From NCBI GenBank assembly GCA_964500775.1, contig CAZCQG010000055.1:1-13313 (forward strand): a stretch of 13,313 bases of DNA, read 5' to 3'. The notes beneath the pieces were generated by a model. That model did not search any database, was not told the DNA's origin, and worked only from the letters and a program-made list of their open reading frames with translations. Both the position numbers and the translations under genes were made by a program. Numbering within the stretch: the first letter of the stretch is position 1; each line of letters starts with the position of its first letter. Below, piece after piece: positions 6,587-13,296 of this stretch. This DNA is from CAZCQG01 sp964500775. GTDB taxonomy: Bacteria > Campylobacterota > Campylobacteria > Campylobacterales > CAZCQG01.

Positions 6587-8797
6587 ATGGAGAATCTTCA
6601 AGAGATACTTAAAAGACATAAGCTTAGCATTGACGACTACGAACACATAAAAAAAATACTAAACAGAGAACCGAATCTCGTAGAGATCGGAATCTTCTCG
6701 GCTATGTGGAGCGAGCATTGCAGCTATAAATCGAGTAAAAAATATTTGCGAGGTTTTCCGACCGAAGCGCCGTGGGTAGTCCAAGGACCGGGCGAAAACG
6801 CGGGTGTTATCGACATCGGCGGCGGTTATACCGCAGTTTTTAAAATGGAGTCACACAACCACCCAAGCTTCATAGAGCCGTATCAAGGAGCCGCAACGGG
6901 AGTGGGAGGAATCTTGCGGGATGTTTTCACTATGGGAGCGCGTCCGGTAGCGAATCTCAACTCTATCCGTTTCGGCGATATAACACGCGGCGACGAAATA
7001 GGTAAAAAACATCGTTACCTCTTACGTGGAGTAGTGGCGGGTATCGGCGGGTACGGCAACTGTATGGGAGTACCGACTGTCGGCGGCGAGATGAGCTTTG
7101 AGGAGTGCTACAACGGAAATATCCTCGTAAACGCTTTTACTTGCGGCATCGCTAAAAAAGAGGAGATATTCTACGGTAGAGCCGAGGGCATCGGCAATCC
7201 CGTCATCTATGTCGGTAGCAAAACAGGACGTGACGGACTAGGCGGAGCGGTAATGAGCAGCGATAGTTTCGATGACAAAAGCGCCCAACTCCGTCCAACG
7301 GTGCAAGTGGGCGACCCGTTTGCAGAAAAGCTTCTTTTAGAGGCATGCCTAGAGCTTTTCAAAACCGATTACATCGTCGGAATCCAAGATATGGGTGCGG
7401 CGGGGCTGACGTCTAGCTCTTTTGAGATGGCGGGTAGAAGCGGCAGCGGGATGAAAATGTATCTCGATAAAGTCCCGATGAGAGAAGAGGGGATGGTACC
7501 TTATGAATTGATGCTTAGCGAATCCCAAGAGAGGATGCTCATCTGTGCTAAAAAAGGGTACGAGGAGCAGGTGCTAGCTATCTTTAAAAAATGGGATCTT
7601 GATGCCGAAGTGGTAGGCGAAGTGACCGATACGGGAATGATGGAGCTCTACTGGCACGGAGAAAAAGTAGCCGAAGTCCCCGTCGATCCCGTGAGCGAAG
7701 AAGCTCCTGTGCTCGATAGACCGATAAGCAAACCGAAATACCTTGATACCGTGTCGTACAAAATAGATGCCGCATCATTGCCGAAAAAAGATTTTACGGA
7801 GACATTCAACACCTTGCTAGGCTCTATGGAGATAGTCGACAAAGCGTGGGTATATCAACAATATGATTCCACCGTACAAACAAACACGATGGTAGGACCG
7901 GGGAAAAACGACGGGAGCCTTATCCGTGTGAAAGAGAACGGAAAAGGGCTAGCTATGAGCGTGGACTGCAACGTCCGCTACACCTATCTCAATCCAAAAG
8001 AGGGGGCGAAATCCGCCGTAATGGAGTGCGGACGAAACGTAGCCTTGCGAGGAGCTACCCCTTTGGCTATTACGGATTGTCTAAACTTCGGCAGCCCCGA
8101 GAATCCCGAAGTAATGTGGCAGTTCAAAGAGTGCTGCGAAGGAATCAAAGAGGCGTGCTCTGCACTAAGTACTCCCGTCATCAGCGGCAATGTCTCCCTA
8201 TACAACCAAACAAACGGCAAAGATATTTTCCCTACACCTTCTATCGCGACGGTCGGCGTACTTGACGATCTAGACAAAGCGATCGCAGGAGCATTCCAAA
8301 ACGAGGGCAATGCAATCTTTGAAGTCGGAGAAAACAGAAGCGAATTTGGCGGTTCTTTGTACCTCAAACTCATCGAAGGGAAAATTGAAGGGGAGATTCC
8401 GATGATGAATCTCGACAATGAACTCAAACTTTGGGAACTCATAAAAAGAGCAAATGCGGCAGGATGTATCGTTTCGGCAAAAGACATCAATAGCGGCGGA
8501 TTGGCGATGGCACTCGCTAAAGCCTCTATCGTCGGTAGAGTAGGGTGTGTATGCGAGAGCGGCGTAAACAATGCGCTAGATCTTTTCTCCGAATCTTCCT
8601 CTAGAGCTATTTTTGAAGTCACAAAAGAGAATGAAGCAACATTTACCGAGATAGCCGACAGCATCGGAATCGTATGTAAAAAAATAGGTGAAACAAAAGC
8701 CGATACGTTTACCCTCGATGGGAATTCCGTTTGCTTGGAAGATATGAAAAAAACCTACTTCGGTAGATTCCAAAAGGTGATCGAGAGCGATGTATAA
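6587..8797 (+). CDS. purL: Phosphoribosylformylglycinamidine synthase subunit PurL (small type)
   Basis: Catalyses the fourth step of de novo purine synthesis, the ATP-dependent amidation of FGAR to FGAM. At 736 aa it is the small PurL type (Bacillus/Thermotoga-like), which works in a complex with PurS and the glutaminase PurQ; neither is in the window. Visible motifs: the N-terminal SAMWSEHCSYKSSKKYL with H44, FKMESHNHPS (E88-S94), Gly-rich substrate loops such as GPGENAG and GGYTAVF, GIQDMGAAGLTSSSFEMA, and in the second half DCLNFGSPENPEVMWQF and SGNVSLYNQTNG. The two AIRS-type halves are complete. ATG 6587 has AAGGA at 6577-6581. The 3' end overlaps the next gene by 8 nt, so purL heads a purL-lipoprotein-cmoB operon. 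Confidence 0.97.
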   Translation: MENLQEILKRHKLSIDDYEHIKKILNREPNLVEIGIFSAMWSEHCSYKSSKKYLRGFPTEAPWVVQGPGENAGVIDIGGGYTAVFKMESHNHPSFIEPYQGAATGVGGILRDVFTMGARPVANLNSIRFGDITRGDEIGKKHRYLLRGVVAGIGGYGNCMGVPTVGGEMSFEECYNGNILVNAFTCGIAKKEEIFYGRAEGIGNPVIYVGSKTGRDGLGGAVMSSDSFDDKSAQLRPTVQVGDPFAEKLLLEACLELFKTDYIVGIQDMGAAGLTSSSFEMAGRSGSGMKMYLDKVPMREEGMVPYELMLSESQERMLICAKKGYEEQVLAIFKKWDLDAEVVGEVTDTGMMELYWHGEKVAEVPVDPVSEEAPVLDRPISKPKYLDTVSYKIDAASLPKKDFTETFNTLLGSMEIVDKAWVYQQYDSTVQTNTMVGPGKNDGSLIRVKENGKGLAMSVDCNVRYTYLNPKEGAKSAVMECGRNVALRGATPLAITDCLNFGSPENPEVMWQFKECCEGIKEACSALSTPVISGNVSLYNQTNGKDIFPTPSIATVGVLDDLDKAIAGAFQNEGNAIFEVGENRSEFGGSLYLKLIEGKIEGEIPMMNLDNELKLWELIKRANAAGCIVSAKDINSGGLAMALAKASIVGRVGCVCESGVNNALDLFSESSSRAIFEVTKENEATFTEIADSIGIVCKKIGETKADTFTLDGNSVCLEDMKKTYFGRFQKVIESDV

Positions 8798-8996
8798 AAC
8801 ACTCTGTTTAGCGTTTTGCCTCATCGTATTTAGCGGTTGCGCCTACGTAAATGAATGCGGAGTAAGTTACCAATATTACGACGGCGCGAAATACTACTAC
8901 GATTCACAAGGGAATTACGTGATGGAGTGCCCTAATACCAACGTGATAGATTTCAGACGTGATGCGGGAATCGACTATATCAATGTAGATAAATAA
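8790..8996 (+). CDS. Small Tyr-rich lipoprotein of unknown function
   Basis: A 68-aa protein with a type II signal peptide: Lys3, a hydrophobic stretch 4-14, and a lipobox VFSGC with Cys17 as the predicted lipidated residue. It should be anchored to a membrane facing the periplasm. The mature 52 residues contain nine Tyr (including a YYY run at 35-37) and two further Cys (C23, C47) that could form a disulfide. I recognise no family. ATG 8790 overlaps the purL end, with AAGGTGA at 8774-8780 inside purL. Its stop overlaps the cmoB start (TAATG), so it is translated as part of that operon. The signal peptide, RBS and tight packing argue that it is a real gene despite its size. Confidence 0.8.
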   Translation: MYKTLCLAFCLIVFSGCAYVNECGVSYQYYDGAKYYYDSQGNYVMECPNTNVIDFRRDAGIDYINVDK

Positions 8997-9874
8997 TGGT
9001 TTCTAATGCATTTAAAAGCAGGGAAATCCTGCCGCTCCTCCAAAGAATCGACGCGCTTCCCGACATAAAAGCACATACGGATATATCGGGAAAATACGTC
9101 ACGATAAATGAATCTACACCCCTCCCGCCCGAACTCAAAGAAACAATCATCACTCTAGCAAAAGAGCTCAAACCTTGGCGCAAAGGACCGTTCAAGCTTT
9201 TTGGCACGACTATAGAATCAGAATGGGACAGTTCGATAAAATACGATCTCATTCAATCCGCTCTCGACCTAAAGGACAAAACCGTCTGCGATATGGGGTG
9301 TAATAACGGCTACTATATGTTCCGTATGCTCGAAAAATCTCCGACACAACTCATAGGATTCGACCCGGGCGAGAAGGTAGCGGCGCAATTTTATTTTCTA
9401 GATAAGTTCATACAAAGCGGTATCAAATTTGAACTGCTCGGTGTAGAAGACTTGAATAATTACGGGATAAAGTTTGACGTATTTGTCTGCCTCGGAGTAG
9501 TCTACCACCGCAAAGACCCCCACACGATGCTCCGCGATATACGCAACGCGATGCACAAAGGGGGCGAGCTCATCATCGATTCGCTCATCATCGAAGGGGA
9601 AGACGAAATAGCCCTCATCCCAAAAGAGCGCTACGCGATGATGCCAAACGTCTACCACGTCCCGACCGTAAACGCACTCAAAAACTGGCTCACCCGCGCG
9701 GGATTTGATGAGATCGAACTCCTCGCGATTAAAAAGACCGACCTAGAAGAGCAGCGTGCCACGGAGTGGATAGATTCGCTCTCATTAGAGAGCTTCGTGG
9801 ATTTTAAAAACGGCAAAACCGCGGAGGGTTACCCTGCACCCATGCGAGCGTATCTCAAGGCAAAAAAGGTTTAG
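8996..9874 (+). CDS. cmoB: tRNA U34 carboxymethyltransferase CmoB
   Basis: Transfers a carboxymethyl group from carboxy-S-adenosylmethionine (made by CmoA, not in this window) to 5-hydroxyuridine at tRNA position 34, giving cmo5U and wider wobble decoding. Length is 292 aa (E. coli 323). Family motifs are clear: WRKGPFKLFG, the Rossmann motif CDMGCNNGYY (98-107; GCNNG where many homologs have GCGNG), GVVYHRKDP, ERYAMMPNVYHVPT and the C-terminal EEQRATEW plus EGYPAPMRAYLKAKK. ATG 8996 shares its A with the stop codon of the lipoprotein gene. No good Shine-Dalgarno is visible, so translation is probably coupled by re-initiation. After the stop is a weak 7-bp inverted repeat (9873-9879/9905-9911) with a 25-nt loop that may or may not terminate. 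Confidence 0.96.
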   Translation: MVSNAFKSREILPLLQRIDALPDIKAHTDISGKYVTINESTPLPPELKETIITLAKELKPWRKGPFKLFGTTIESEWDSSIKYDLIQSALDLKDKTVCDMGCNNGYYMFRMLEKSPTQLIGFDPGEKVAAQFYFLDKFIQSGIKFELLGVEDLNNYGIKFDVFVCLGVVYHRKDPHTMLRDIRNAMHKGGELIIDSLIIEGEDEIALIPKERYAMMPNVYHVPTVNALKNWLTRAGFDEIELLAIKKTDLEEQRATEWIDSLSLESFVDFKNGKTAEGYPAPMRAYLKAKKV

Positions 9875-9965
9875 ATGCTTCCACTTGCAAGAACAAGAAC
9901 ATAGAGCATCTCTTAATTTAGCAACCAAAAGTTAGAATCTAGAAAAAATACCGAGGGTACGTGTT

Positions 9966-10433
9966 ATGGATGAGGATCTAGAGAAACAGACAAAAGAAGA
10001 AGAGCTAGAGGAGCTTGCCAAACAAGAGGTCATCCTAGAGACCTGTTTGGAGATAAATAAGCTCTTTAGCGGCGAAATAGAGGAGCTAGAGCGCGACTAC
10101 GCAAAAGTGATTCTTGAGATAACCGATAAAATGCGACTGGACAAGATTGGTCTAGCAAATAGCGGTAACATCTTTTCAGCGGCATCTTTTGCGGCATTGG
10201 CGGCGATAAATAACCCAAACGCCATAATGGTAGGTGCGGAAGTAAAATTTTTGGCGCCCGTTGAGGTGGGAAATATCATTGAGTTTGAAGCCAAAGCATT
10301 ACAAAGCGAAACGAGAAAGCGGGAGGTAGAAGTTATCGGATCAATATTAAATATAAAGGTCTTTGAGGGGACGTTCTCGGTAGCTATGTTCGAAACACAC
10401 GTATTGCGGTTTAAGATTCGAAAAGTCGATTAG
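9966..10433 (+). CDS. Hotdog-fold protein, FapR effector domain/thioesterase-like
   Basis: A 155-aa protein. Residues 1-25 are very acidic and helical, probably a coiled coil. From about residue 45 the sequence resembles the hotdog domain of FapR and PaaI-type thioesterases: LANSGNIFSAASFAALAAIN, then GAEVKFLAPVEVGNIIEFEAKAL, and near the end VFEGTFSVAMF. In FapR the corresponding domain binds malonyl-CoA and sits after a helix-turn-helix; no DNA-binding domain is visible here. I see no clear thioesterase catalytic Asp/Glu, so binding of an acyl-CoA or acyl-ACP ligand is as likely as hydrolysis. From memory, C. jejuni Cj0977 (a hotdog protein linked to invasion) also follows a cmoB gene, Cj0976; orthology is my inference. 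ATG 9966 has GAGGG at 9953-9957. TAGAAT at 9933-9938 may be a promoter -10. It converges on rsfS. Confidence 0.82.
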   Translation: MDEDLEKQTKEEELEELAKQEVILETCLEINKLFSGEIEELERDYAKVILEITDKMRLDKIGLANSGNIFSAASFAALAAINNPNAIMVGAEVKFLAPVEVGNIIEFEAKALQSETRKREVEVIGSILNIKVFEGTFSVAMFETHVLRFKIRKVD

Positions 10434-10443
10434 TCGACTTTTC
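10420..10443. terminator. Bidirectional terminator spanning two overlapping stop codons
   Basis: A perfect 10-bp palindrome, GAAAAGTCGA (10420-10429) and TCGACTTTTC (10434-10443), has a 4-nt loop TTAG. A run of seven T follows on the plus strand a few bases later (10447-10453). On the minus strand the stem itself ends in TTTTC. The loop holds the stops of both convergent genes, TAG (10431-10433) on plus and TAA (10432-10430) on minus. Confidence 0.8.
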
Positions 10444-10765
10444 TCTCTTTTTTTAGATTCTTCAAAAACTCTTCGAGATTGAATTTTTTTCTCTGATACT
10501 CGCTCATGAGATGGATGAGCATATCCCCTAAATCTATCACGATCCAATCATCACTCTCATCCACGTTCAAAAAGTGTTCGCCTTTGGGCTTTAGCTCCGT
10601 TTTCAACATATCCAAAAGTGCCAAACCATGCTTGTCTGCCAAGGTCGTAGCGATGATAACGTGATCGACGAAATAATCGCTTTTACTTAAATCTATATAC
10701 TCAATATTTTCCGCTTTTTTATCGTCTAGCAATTTAACGATATTCTGTATTCTTTGTTCTTTCAT
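10430..10765 (-). CDS. rsfS: Ribosomal silencing factor RsfS (Iojap family)
   Basis: Binds ribosomal protein uL14 on the 50S subunit and blocks joining with 30S, lowering translation in starvation or stationary phase. The 111-aa length is normal for the family. Visible conserved blocks: SDYFVDHVIIATTLADKHGLALLDMLK, the typical W-x-V-I-D-L-G-D-M-L-I-H segment, and a C-terminal RKKFNLEEFL. ATG 10765 has AGAGGA about 9 nt upstream. It lies 13 nt after nadD, the usual nadD-rsfS order, and is probably co-transcribed with it. The last codons form one arm of the terminator palindrome, and the gene overlaps the convergent hotdog gene by 4 nt. Confidence 0.95.
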   Translation of the reverse strand: MKEQRIQNIVKLLDDKKAENIEYIDLSKSDYFVDHVIIATTLADKHGLALLDMLKTELKPKGEHFLNVDESDDWIVIDLGDMLIHLMSEYQRKKFNLEEFLKNLKKERKVD

Positions 10766-10778
10766 CTATTTTCTTCCT

Positions 10779-11318
10779 CTAATCTTTTTTATAAAATCTC
10801 ACAACATCATCCGCAATTTTTTTTGGAATCATATCCGGTATAGGGATGTTTCGTATCTCGGTCGAACTTATAGGGACATCTATCTCCAAAAGTTTATATC
10901 CGCTCGGTATTCCAAATCCATCGCGCGTAGCGACGACGAATTCTACATCCTCTTTGAGCCTCTCGTACCCTTCCCACTTATGGAGCGAAGAGAGATTGTC
11001 TGCACCTATAAGAAAATATATCTTTTTGGGGGCGATCTTCTCTTTGAAATGTCCCACGGTTACGATAGAAGGGGTGGGCGATTCTCTATCGATCTCAAAA
11101 CTACTTATGCGAATCTTCTCTATTCCTTTGGTCATATCTTTTATCCATTCAAGTCGTTTAAAAGGAGGGGCAAAAAAACCGCTTTTAAAAGGGTTGAGAT
11201 AGGTCGGCACTATGATAAGCTCATCAATATCTAGCTCTCTTAACGCCGTATCTATTATTTTAAAATGTCCATTATGCGGAGGGTCGAAAGTCCCCCCGAA
11301 AATTGCAATATTTTGTAT
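10779..11318 (-). CDS. nadD: Nicotinate-nucleotide adenylyltransferase, apparent AUA start
   Basis: Makes deamido-NAD from nicotinate mononucleotide and ATP in NAD synthesis. The full reading is 179 aa, normal for NadD. Residues 5-18 carry the nucleotidyltransferase motif AIFGGTFDPPHNGH (H15, H18). These are followed by VPTYLNPFK, IGADNLSSLHKWEGYERL and the C-terminal SSTEIR (151-156). Going upstream from the motif to the in-frame stop at 11330-11328 there is no ATG, GTG or TTG. The first standard start is GTG at 11210, which removes 36 residues including the ATP-binding motif. AAGGA at 11329-11325 lies 6 nt before ATA at 11318-11316, giving an N-terminus MQNIAIFGG typical of the family. I therefore call an AUA start. 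ATT 11309 and ACG 11321 have poorer spacing. A base-call error (ATG read as ATA) is the main alternative. Followed by rsfS. Confidence 0.9.
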   Translation of the reverse strand: MQNIAIFGGTFDPPHNGHFKIIDTALRELDIDELIIVPTYLNPFKSGFFAPPFKRLEWIKDMTKGIEKIRISSFEIDRESPTPSIVTVGHFKEKIAPKKIYFLIGADNLSSLHKWEGYERLKEDVEFVVATRDGFGIPSGYKLLEIDVPISSTEIRNIPIPDMIPKKIADDVVRFYKKD

Positions 11319-11324
11319 CGTAAA

Positions 11325-11329
11325 TCCTT
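11325..11329 (-). promoter_or_regulatory. nadD ribosome binding site that decides the start
   Basis: AAGGA on the minus strand, 6 nt before ATA 11318. It overlaps the upstream in-frame stop TAA (11330-11328), so no longer N-terminus is possible in this frame. This Shine-Dalgarno is the main evidence for the non-standard start, because its spacing fits only the AUA codon. Confidence 0.65.
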
Positions 11330-11343
11330 ATTTAAAAACCGTA

Positions 11344-11373
11344 ATAGTAGCGAAAATAACAAAACTTTCGCAA
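11344..11373 (-). promoter_or_regulatory. Possible nadD-rsfS promoter
   Basis: On the minus strand TTGCGA (11373 to 11368) and TACTAT (11349 to 11344) are separated by 18 nt, a plausible sigma-70 pair in the 58-nt gap between the binding-protein gene and nadD. The match is moderate, and read-through from the upstream gene is equally possible. Confidence 0.3.
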
Positions 11374-11376
11374 CAT

Positions 11377-12285
11377 CTAAAATATCGGTTTTATCCTTGA
11401 TGCATTCTCTTTGGTAACCAGTTGAGTTTTTAGCACCGTTTCTTTGGGGACTTTTTTCCCGCGCAATATATTTATCGCAGCTTTAGCTCCCTCGGCACCT
11501 GCGGTTTGGTAGACAAATGAGGCACTCTGCTCACCTAGCAAAATAGCCTCTTTTGCTTCGGAGATATAATCGATACCCGTAATCACGATGCTTTTGGGAT
11601 CTATTCCGTTTTTCTTAAGGGCGATTCTCGCTCCTGCAGCCATAGAATCACTTTGTGCATAAATCGCATCAAAACGCAAACCCTCGTTTATAGCCGCTTC
11701 GGTTTGAGCTATCGCTTCGCTCCGTAAGGAGTTAGCCACTTTCATCCCGACGACATTGATATTCGGGTATTTTTTTATAGCTTCCATAAAACCATCCGTT
11801 CGTCCGATAGCAGGTGTAGATGTCGGGGTGTGCTGCAAGATAAGAACACTCCCTTTTTCCCCGAGGCGTTTTGCTATAAACTCACCGCTCGCTTTTCCTA
11901 TCTCGTAGTTATCGGGATGGATATAGGTCGTAAAAGATTCGCCTTCGATTCTTCTCGAAAGGAGAACGACGGGGATTTTTGCATCAAACACTTTTTTGAT
12001 TATCGGAGTCATCGCCTTGGCATCTTTGGGCGAAGCGATAAGAAGATCTATCTTTTTTTCAAGGAGTGATTCGATATTAAAAACCTGTTTTGCAAAATCC
12101 CCTTCGGCATCGGTGTAGATAAAATCTATATTGGGATATTTACGAAACTCCTCTTGAACTTCTCTCACCTGAGCTGCCCTCCAATCGTTGTCGAGAGTAT
12201 CTTGGGCAAACCCCACCAAAAAGCGCTCTTCCCCATACGCTAAAGATGAAACAATGAATAAAAATGCTAATATACCCCATTTCAT
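11377..12285 (-). CDS. Periplasmic sugar-type substrate-binding protein (type I fold)
   Basis: A 302-aa exported binding protein of the periplasmic-binding-protein-like I family (ribose/galactofuranose type, closest in feel to YtfQ). The signal peptide spans 1-18 (MKWGILAFLFIVSSLAYG), with likely cleavage after AYG. The mature protein starts with VGFAQDTLDNDWRAAQ, like the WR motif of YtfQ-type proteins, and shows the repeated Rossmann-like halves: IDLLIASPKDAKAMTPII, IPVVLLSRR, GSVLILQHTP, FDAIYAQSDSMAAGA and IVITGIDY. The ligand is probably a sugar or related small polar molecule, but cannot be told. No ABC permease or ATPase gene adjoins it. ATG 12285 has AAAGG about 10 nt upstream. It is divergent from ribA. 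It could deliver ligand to a distant transporter or act as sensor input for a signalling receptor. Confidence 0.88.
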   Translation of the reverse strand: MKWGILAFLFIVSSLAYGEERFLVGFAQDTLDNDWRAAQVREVQEEFRKYPNIDFIYTDAEGDFAKQVFNIESLLEKKIDLLIASPKDAKAMTPIIKKVFDAKIPVVLLSRRIEGESFTTYIHPDNYEIGKASGEFIAKRLGEKGSVLILQHTPTSTPAIGRTDGFMEAIKKYPNINVVGMKVANSLRSEAIAQTEAAINEGLRFDAIYAQSDSMAAGARIALKKNGIDPKSIVITGIDYISEAKEAILLGEQSASFVYQTAGAEGAKAAINILRGKKVPKETVLKTQLVTKENASRIKPIF

Positions 12286-12365
12286 AAAGTGACCGCCTTT
12301 AGAGTTTTATGTGTAAATATTATTGTAGCTAAATATTGGGCGGAAACGATTATTAGGAGATTTTT
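12286..12365. promoter_or_regulatory. Divergent binding-protein/ribA promoter region
   Basis: An 80-nt AT-rich gap. On the minus strand TACAAT (12327 to 12322) is a candidate -10 for the binding-protein gene. On the plus strand AT-rich boxes such as TAAATATTAT could serve ribA. AAATATT occurs twice as a direct repeat. The gap is too short for an FMN riboswitch and none is seen. AGGAGA at 12355-12360 is the ribA ribosome binding site. Confidence 0.4.
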
Positions 12366-12941
12366 TTGATTCATTTGGAGGTTTCAAACGTAGCCAAGCT
12401 TCCCACAAAATACGGGATTTTCAATGCGAAAGTTTTTAAAGAAAAAAATAAAGAGCATTTGGTTTTATTTACCGATACCATACCTCAAAATCCGCTCGTG
12501 AGAATACACTCTGAATGCCTCACGGGAGATGTTTTCGGAAGTCTGAAATGTGATTGCGGAGACGAGCTTGCTATCTCCAGCGAAAAGATCGCCAAAGAGG
12601 GTGGGCTTATCGTGTATCTGCGACAAGAGGGTAGGGATATAGGATTGCTCAATAAAATCAACGCTTATGCGCTTCAAGACAAAGGGTATGACACCGTCGA
12701 AGCAAATTTGGCGCTTGGTTTCAAAGAAGATGAAAGAAGCTACGAAAGCGCTAAAGAGATTTTAAAAAGTTTCGGTTTAAAATCATTTCGATTACTGACC
12801 AACAACCCTTTAAAAGTTTTGGAACTAGAAGATGCGTTTGAAGTAGAGCGAGTAAGTATACAAACTGCTGCAAACTGCTATAATGAATCGTATTTAAAAA
12901 CCAAAAAAGAGAAGATGGGGCATCTTTTAGAAAAGGTCTAA
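12366..12941 (+). CDS. ribA: GTP cyclohydrolase II
   Basis: Opens GTP to 2,5-diamino-6-ribosylamino-4(3H)-pyrimidinone 5'-phosphate, formate and pyrophosphate, the first step of riboflavin synthesis. At 191 aa it is a stand-alone RibA (E. coli 196 aa) with no fused DHBP synthase. Visible motifs: KLPTKYG near the N-terminus, RIHSECLTGDVFGSLKCDCGDEL with zinc-ligand Cys C51, C62 and C64, YLRQEGRDIGLLNKINAYALQ, and LLTNNPLKVLEL. The start is TTG 12366: AGGAGA ends 5 nt before it, and no ATG lies in frame ahead of the conserved domain. A second TTG at 12375 is less well placed. The next gene starts 1 nt after the stop, so ribA and the bactofilin are probably one transcript. Confidence 0.94.
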   Translation: MIHLEVSNVAKLPTKYGIFNAKVFKEKNKEHLVLFTDTIPQNPLVRIHSECLTGDVFGSLKCDCGDELAISSEKIAKEGGLIVYLRQEGRDIGLLNKINAYALQDKGYDTVEANLALGFKEDERSYESAKEILKSFGLKSFRLLTNNPLKVLELEDAFEVERVSIQTAANCYNESYLKTKKEKMGHLLEKV

Positions 12942-12942
12942 T

Positions 12943-13296
12943 ATGTCAAACGGCGTAAAAACGGTTATACAAAAAGGGACAAAAATCATAGGCAAGATAA
13001 TCTCCAAGGACACCGTCTGTATAGATGGAGAGCTAGAGGGGAGCGTGCGCTCGTCTCATGGAGTCATTATCGATAAAAACGGTCAAATGAAAGGCTCCAT
13101 CCACGCAAAAAGCTTGGAAGTCTTCGGGAAATTCGAAGGTGACATCGAATGCGAGAGTGCTAAATTTGAAAAAGATTCCGAAATAAAAGCCAATATCAAA
13201 ACCGATGAATTAGAGATTATGCCCGGAGCGAGATTCGAAGGAAAAAGCGATATGAACGTCAGTAAGGATTCTTACTCCTCTGCAGTAAAAATCTAA
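12943..13296 (+). CDS. Bactofilin (CcmA-like) cytoskeletal protein
   Basis: A 117-aa protein of the bactofilin family, which polymerises without nucleotide into filaments through a right-handed beta-helix. The core (about 8-100) shows the repeating short strands with Gly turns: IIGKIISKDTVCIDGELEGSV, GVIIDKNGQMKGSI, LEVFGKFEGDI and LEIMPGARFEGKS. The flanking tails are short and polar, as in H. pylori CcmA, which helps set helical cell shape together with peptidoglycan hydrolases of the Csd group. No hydrolase gene is visible, but the window ends 17 nt after the stop. ATG 12943 is 1 nt after the ribA stop, with AAAAGG (12931-12936) inside ribA. A shape or envelope role is inferred from the family. 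Confidence 0.92.
   Translation: MSNGVKTVIQKGTKIIGKIISKDTVCIDGELEGSVRSSHGVIIDKNGQMKGSIHAKSLEVFGKFEGDIECESAKFEKDSEIKANIKTDELEIMPGARFEGKSDMNVSKDSYSSAVKI

Noticed and set aside
7984..8664. 226-aa open frame on the minus strand inside purL
   Set aside because: It lies wholly opposite the well-conserved purL coding sequence, has no family resemblance, and is Ser/Leu-rich as expected of an antisense shadow.
9873..9911. Terminator after cmoB (AGATGCT/AGCATCT)
   Set aside because: The stem is only 7 bp with a 25-nt loop and no T-run follows, so it is too weak to call.
9875..9965. Sigma-28 promoter for the hotdog gene, by analogy with Cj0977
   Set aside because: The only CCGA-like -10 overlaps the Shine-Dalgarno, and spacing to any AAAGTT-like -35 is wrong.
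10779..11210. nadD as a truncated pseudogene or a 143-aa protein starting at GTG 11210
   Set aside because: The upstream codons in the same frame encode the complete conserved N-terminal motif with no stop or frameshift, and a good Shine-Dalgarno precedes them. The gene is intact apart from a non-standard start.
11350..11371. Inverted repeat GCGAAA/TTTCGC as terminator of the binding-protein gene
   Set aside because: It is a 6-bp stem with a 10-nt loop and no adjacent T-run on the minus strand; chance is likely in AT-rich DNA.
12286..12365. FMN riboswitch before ribA
   Set aside because: The leader is at most 80 nt and shows none of the conserved RFN-element stems.
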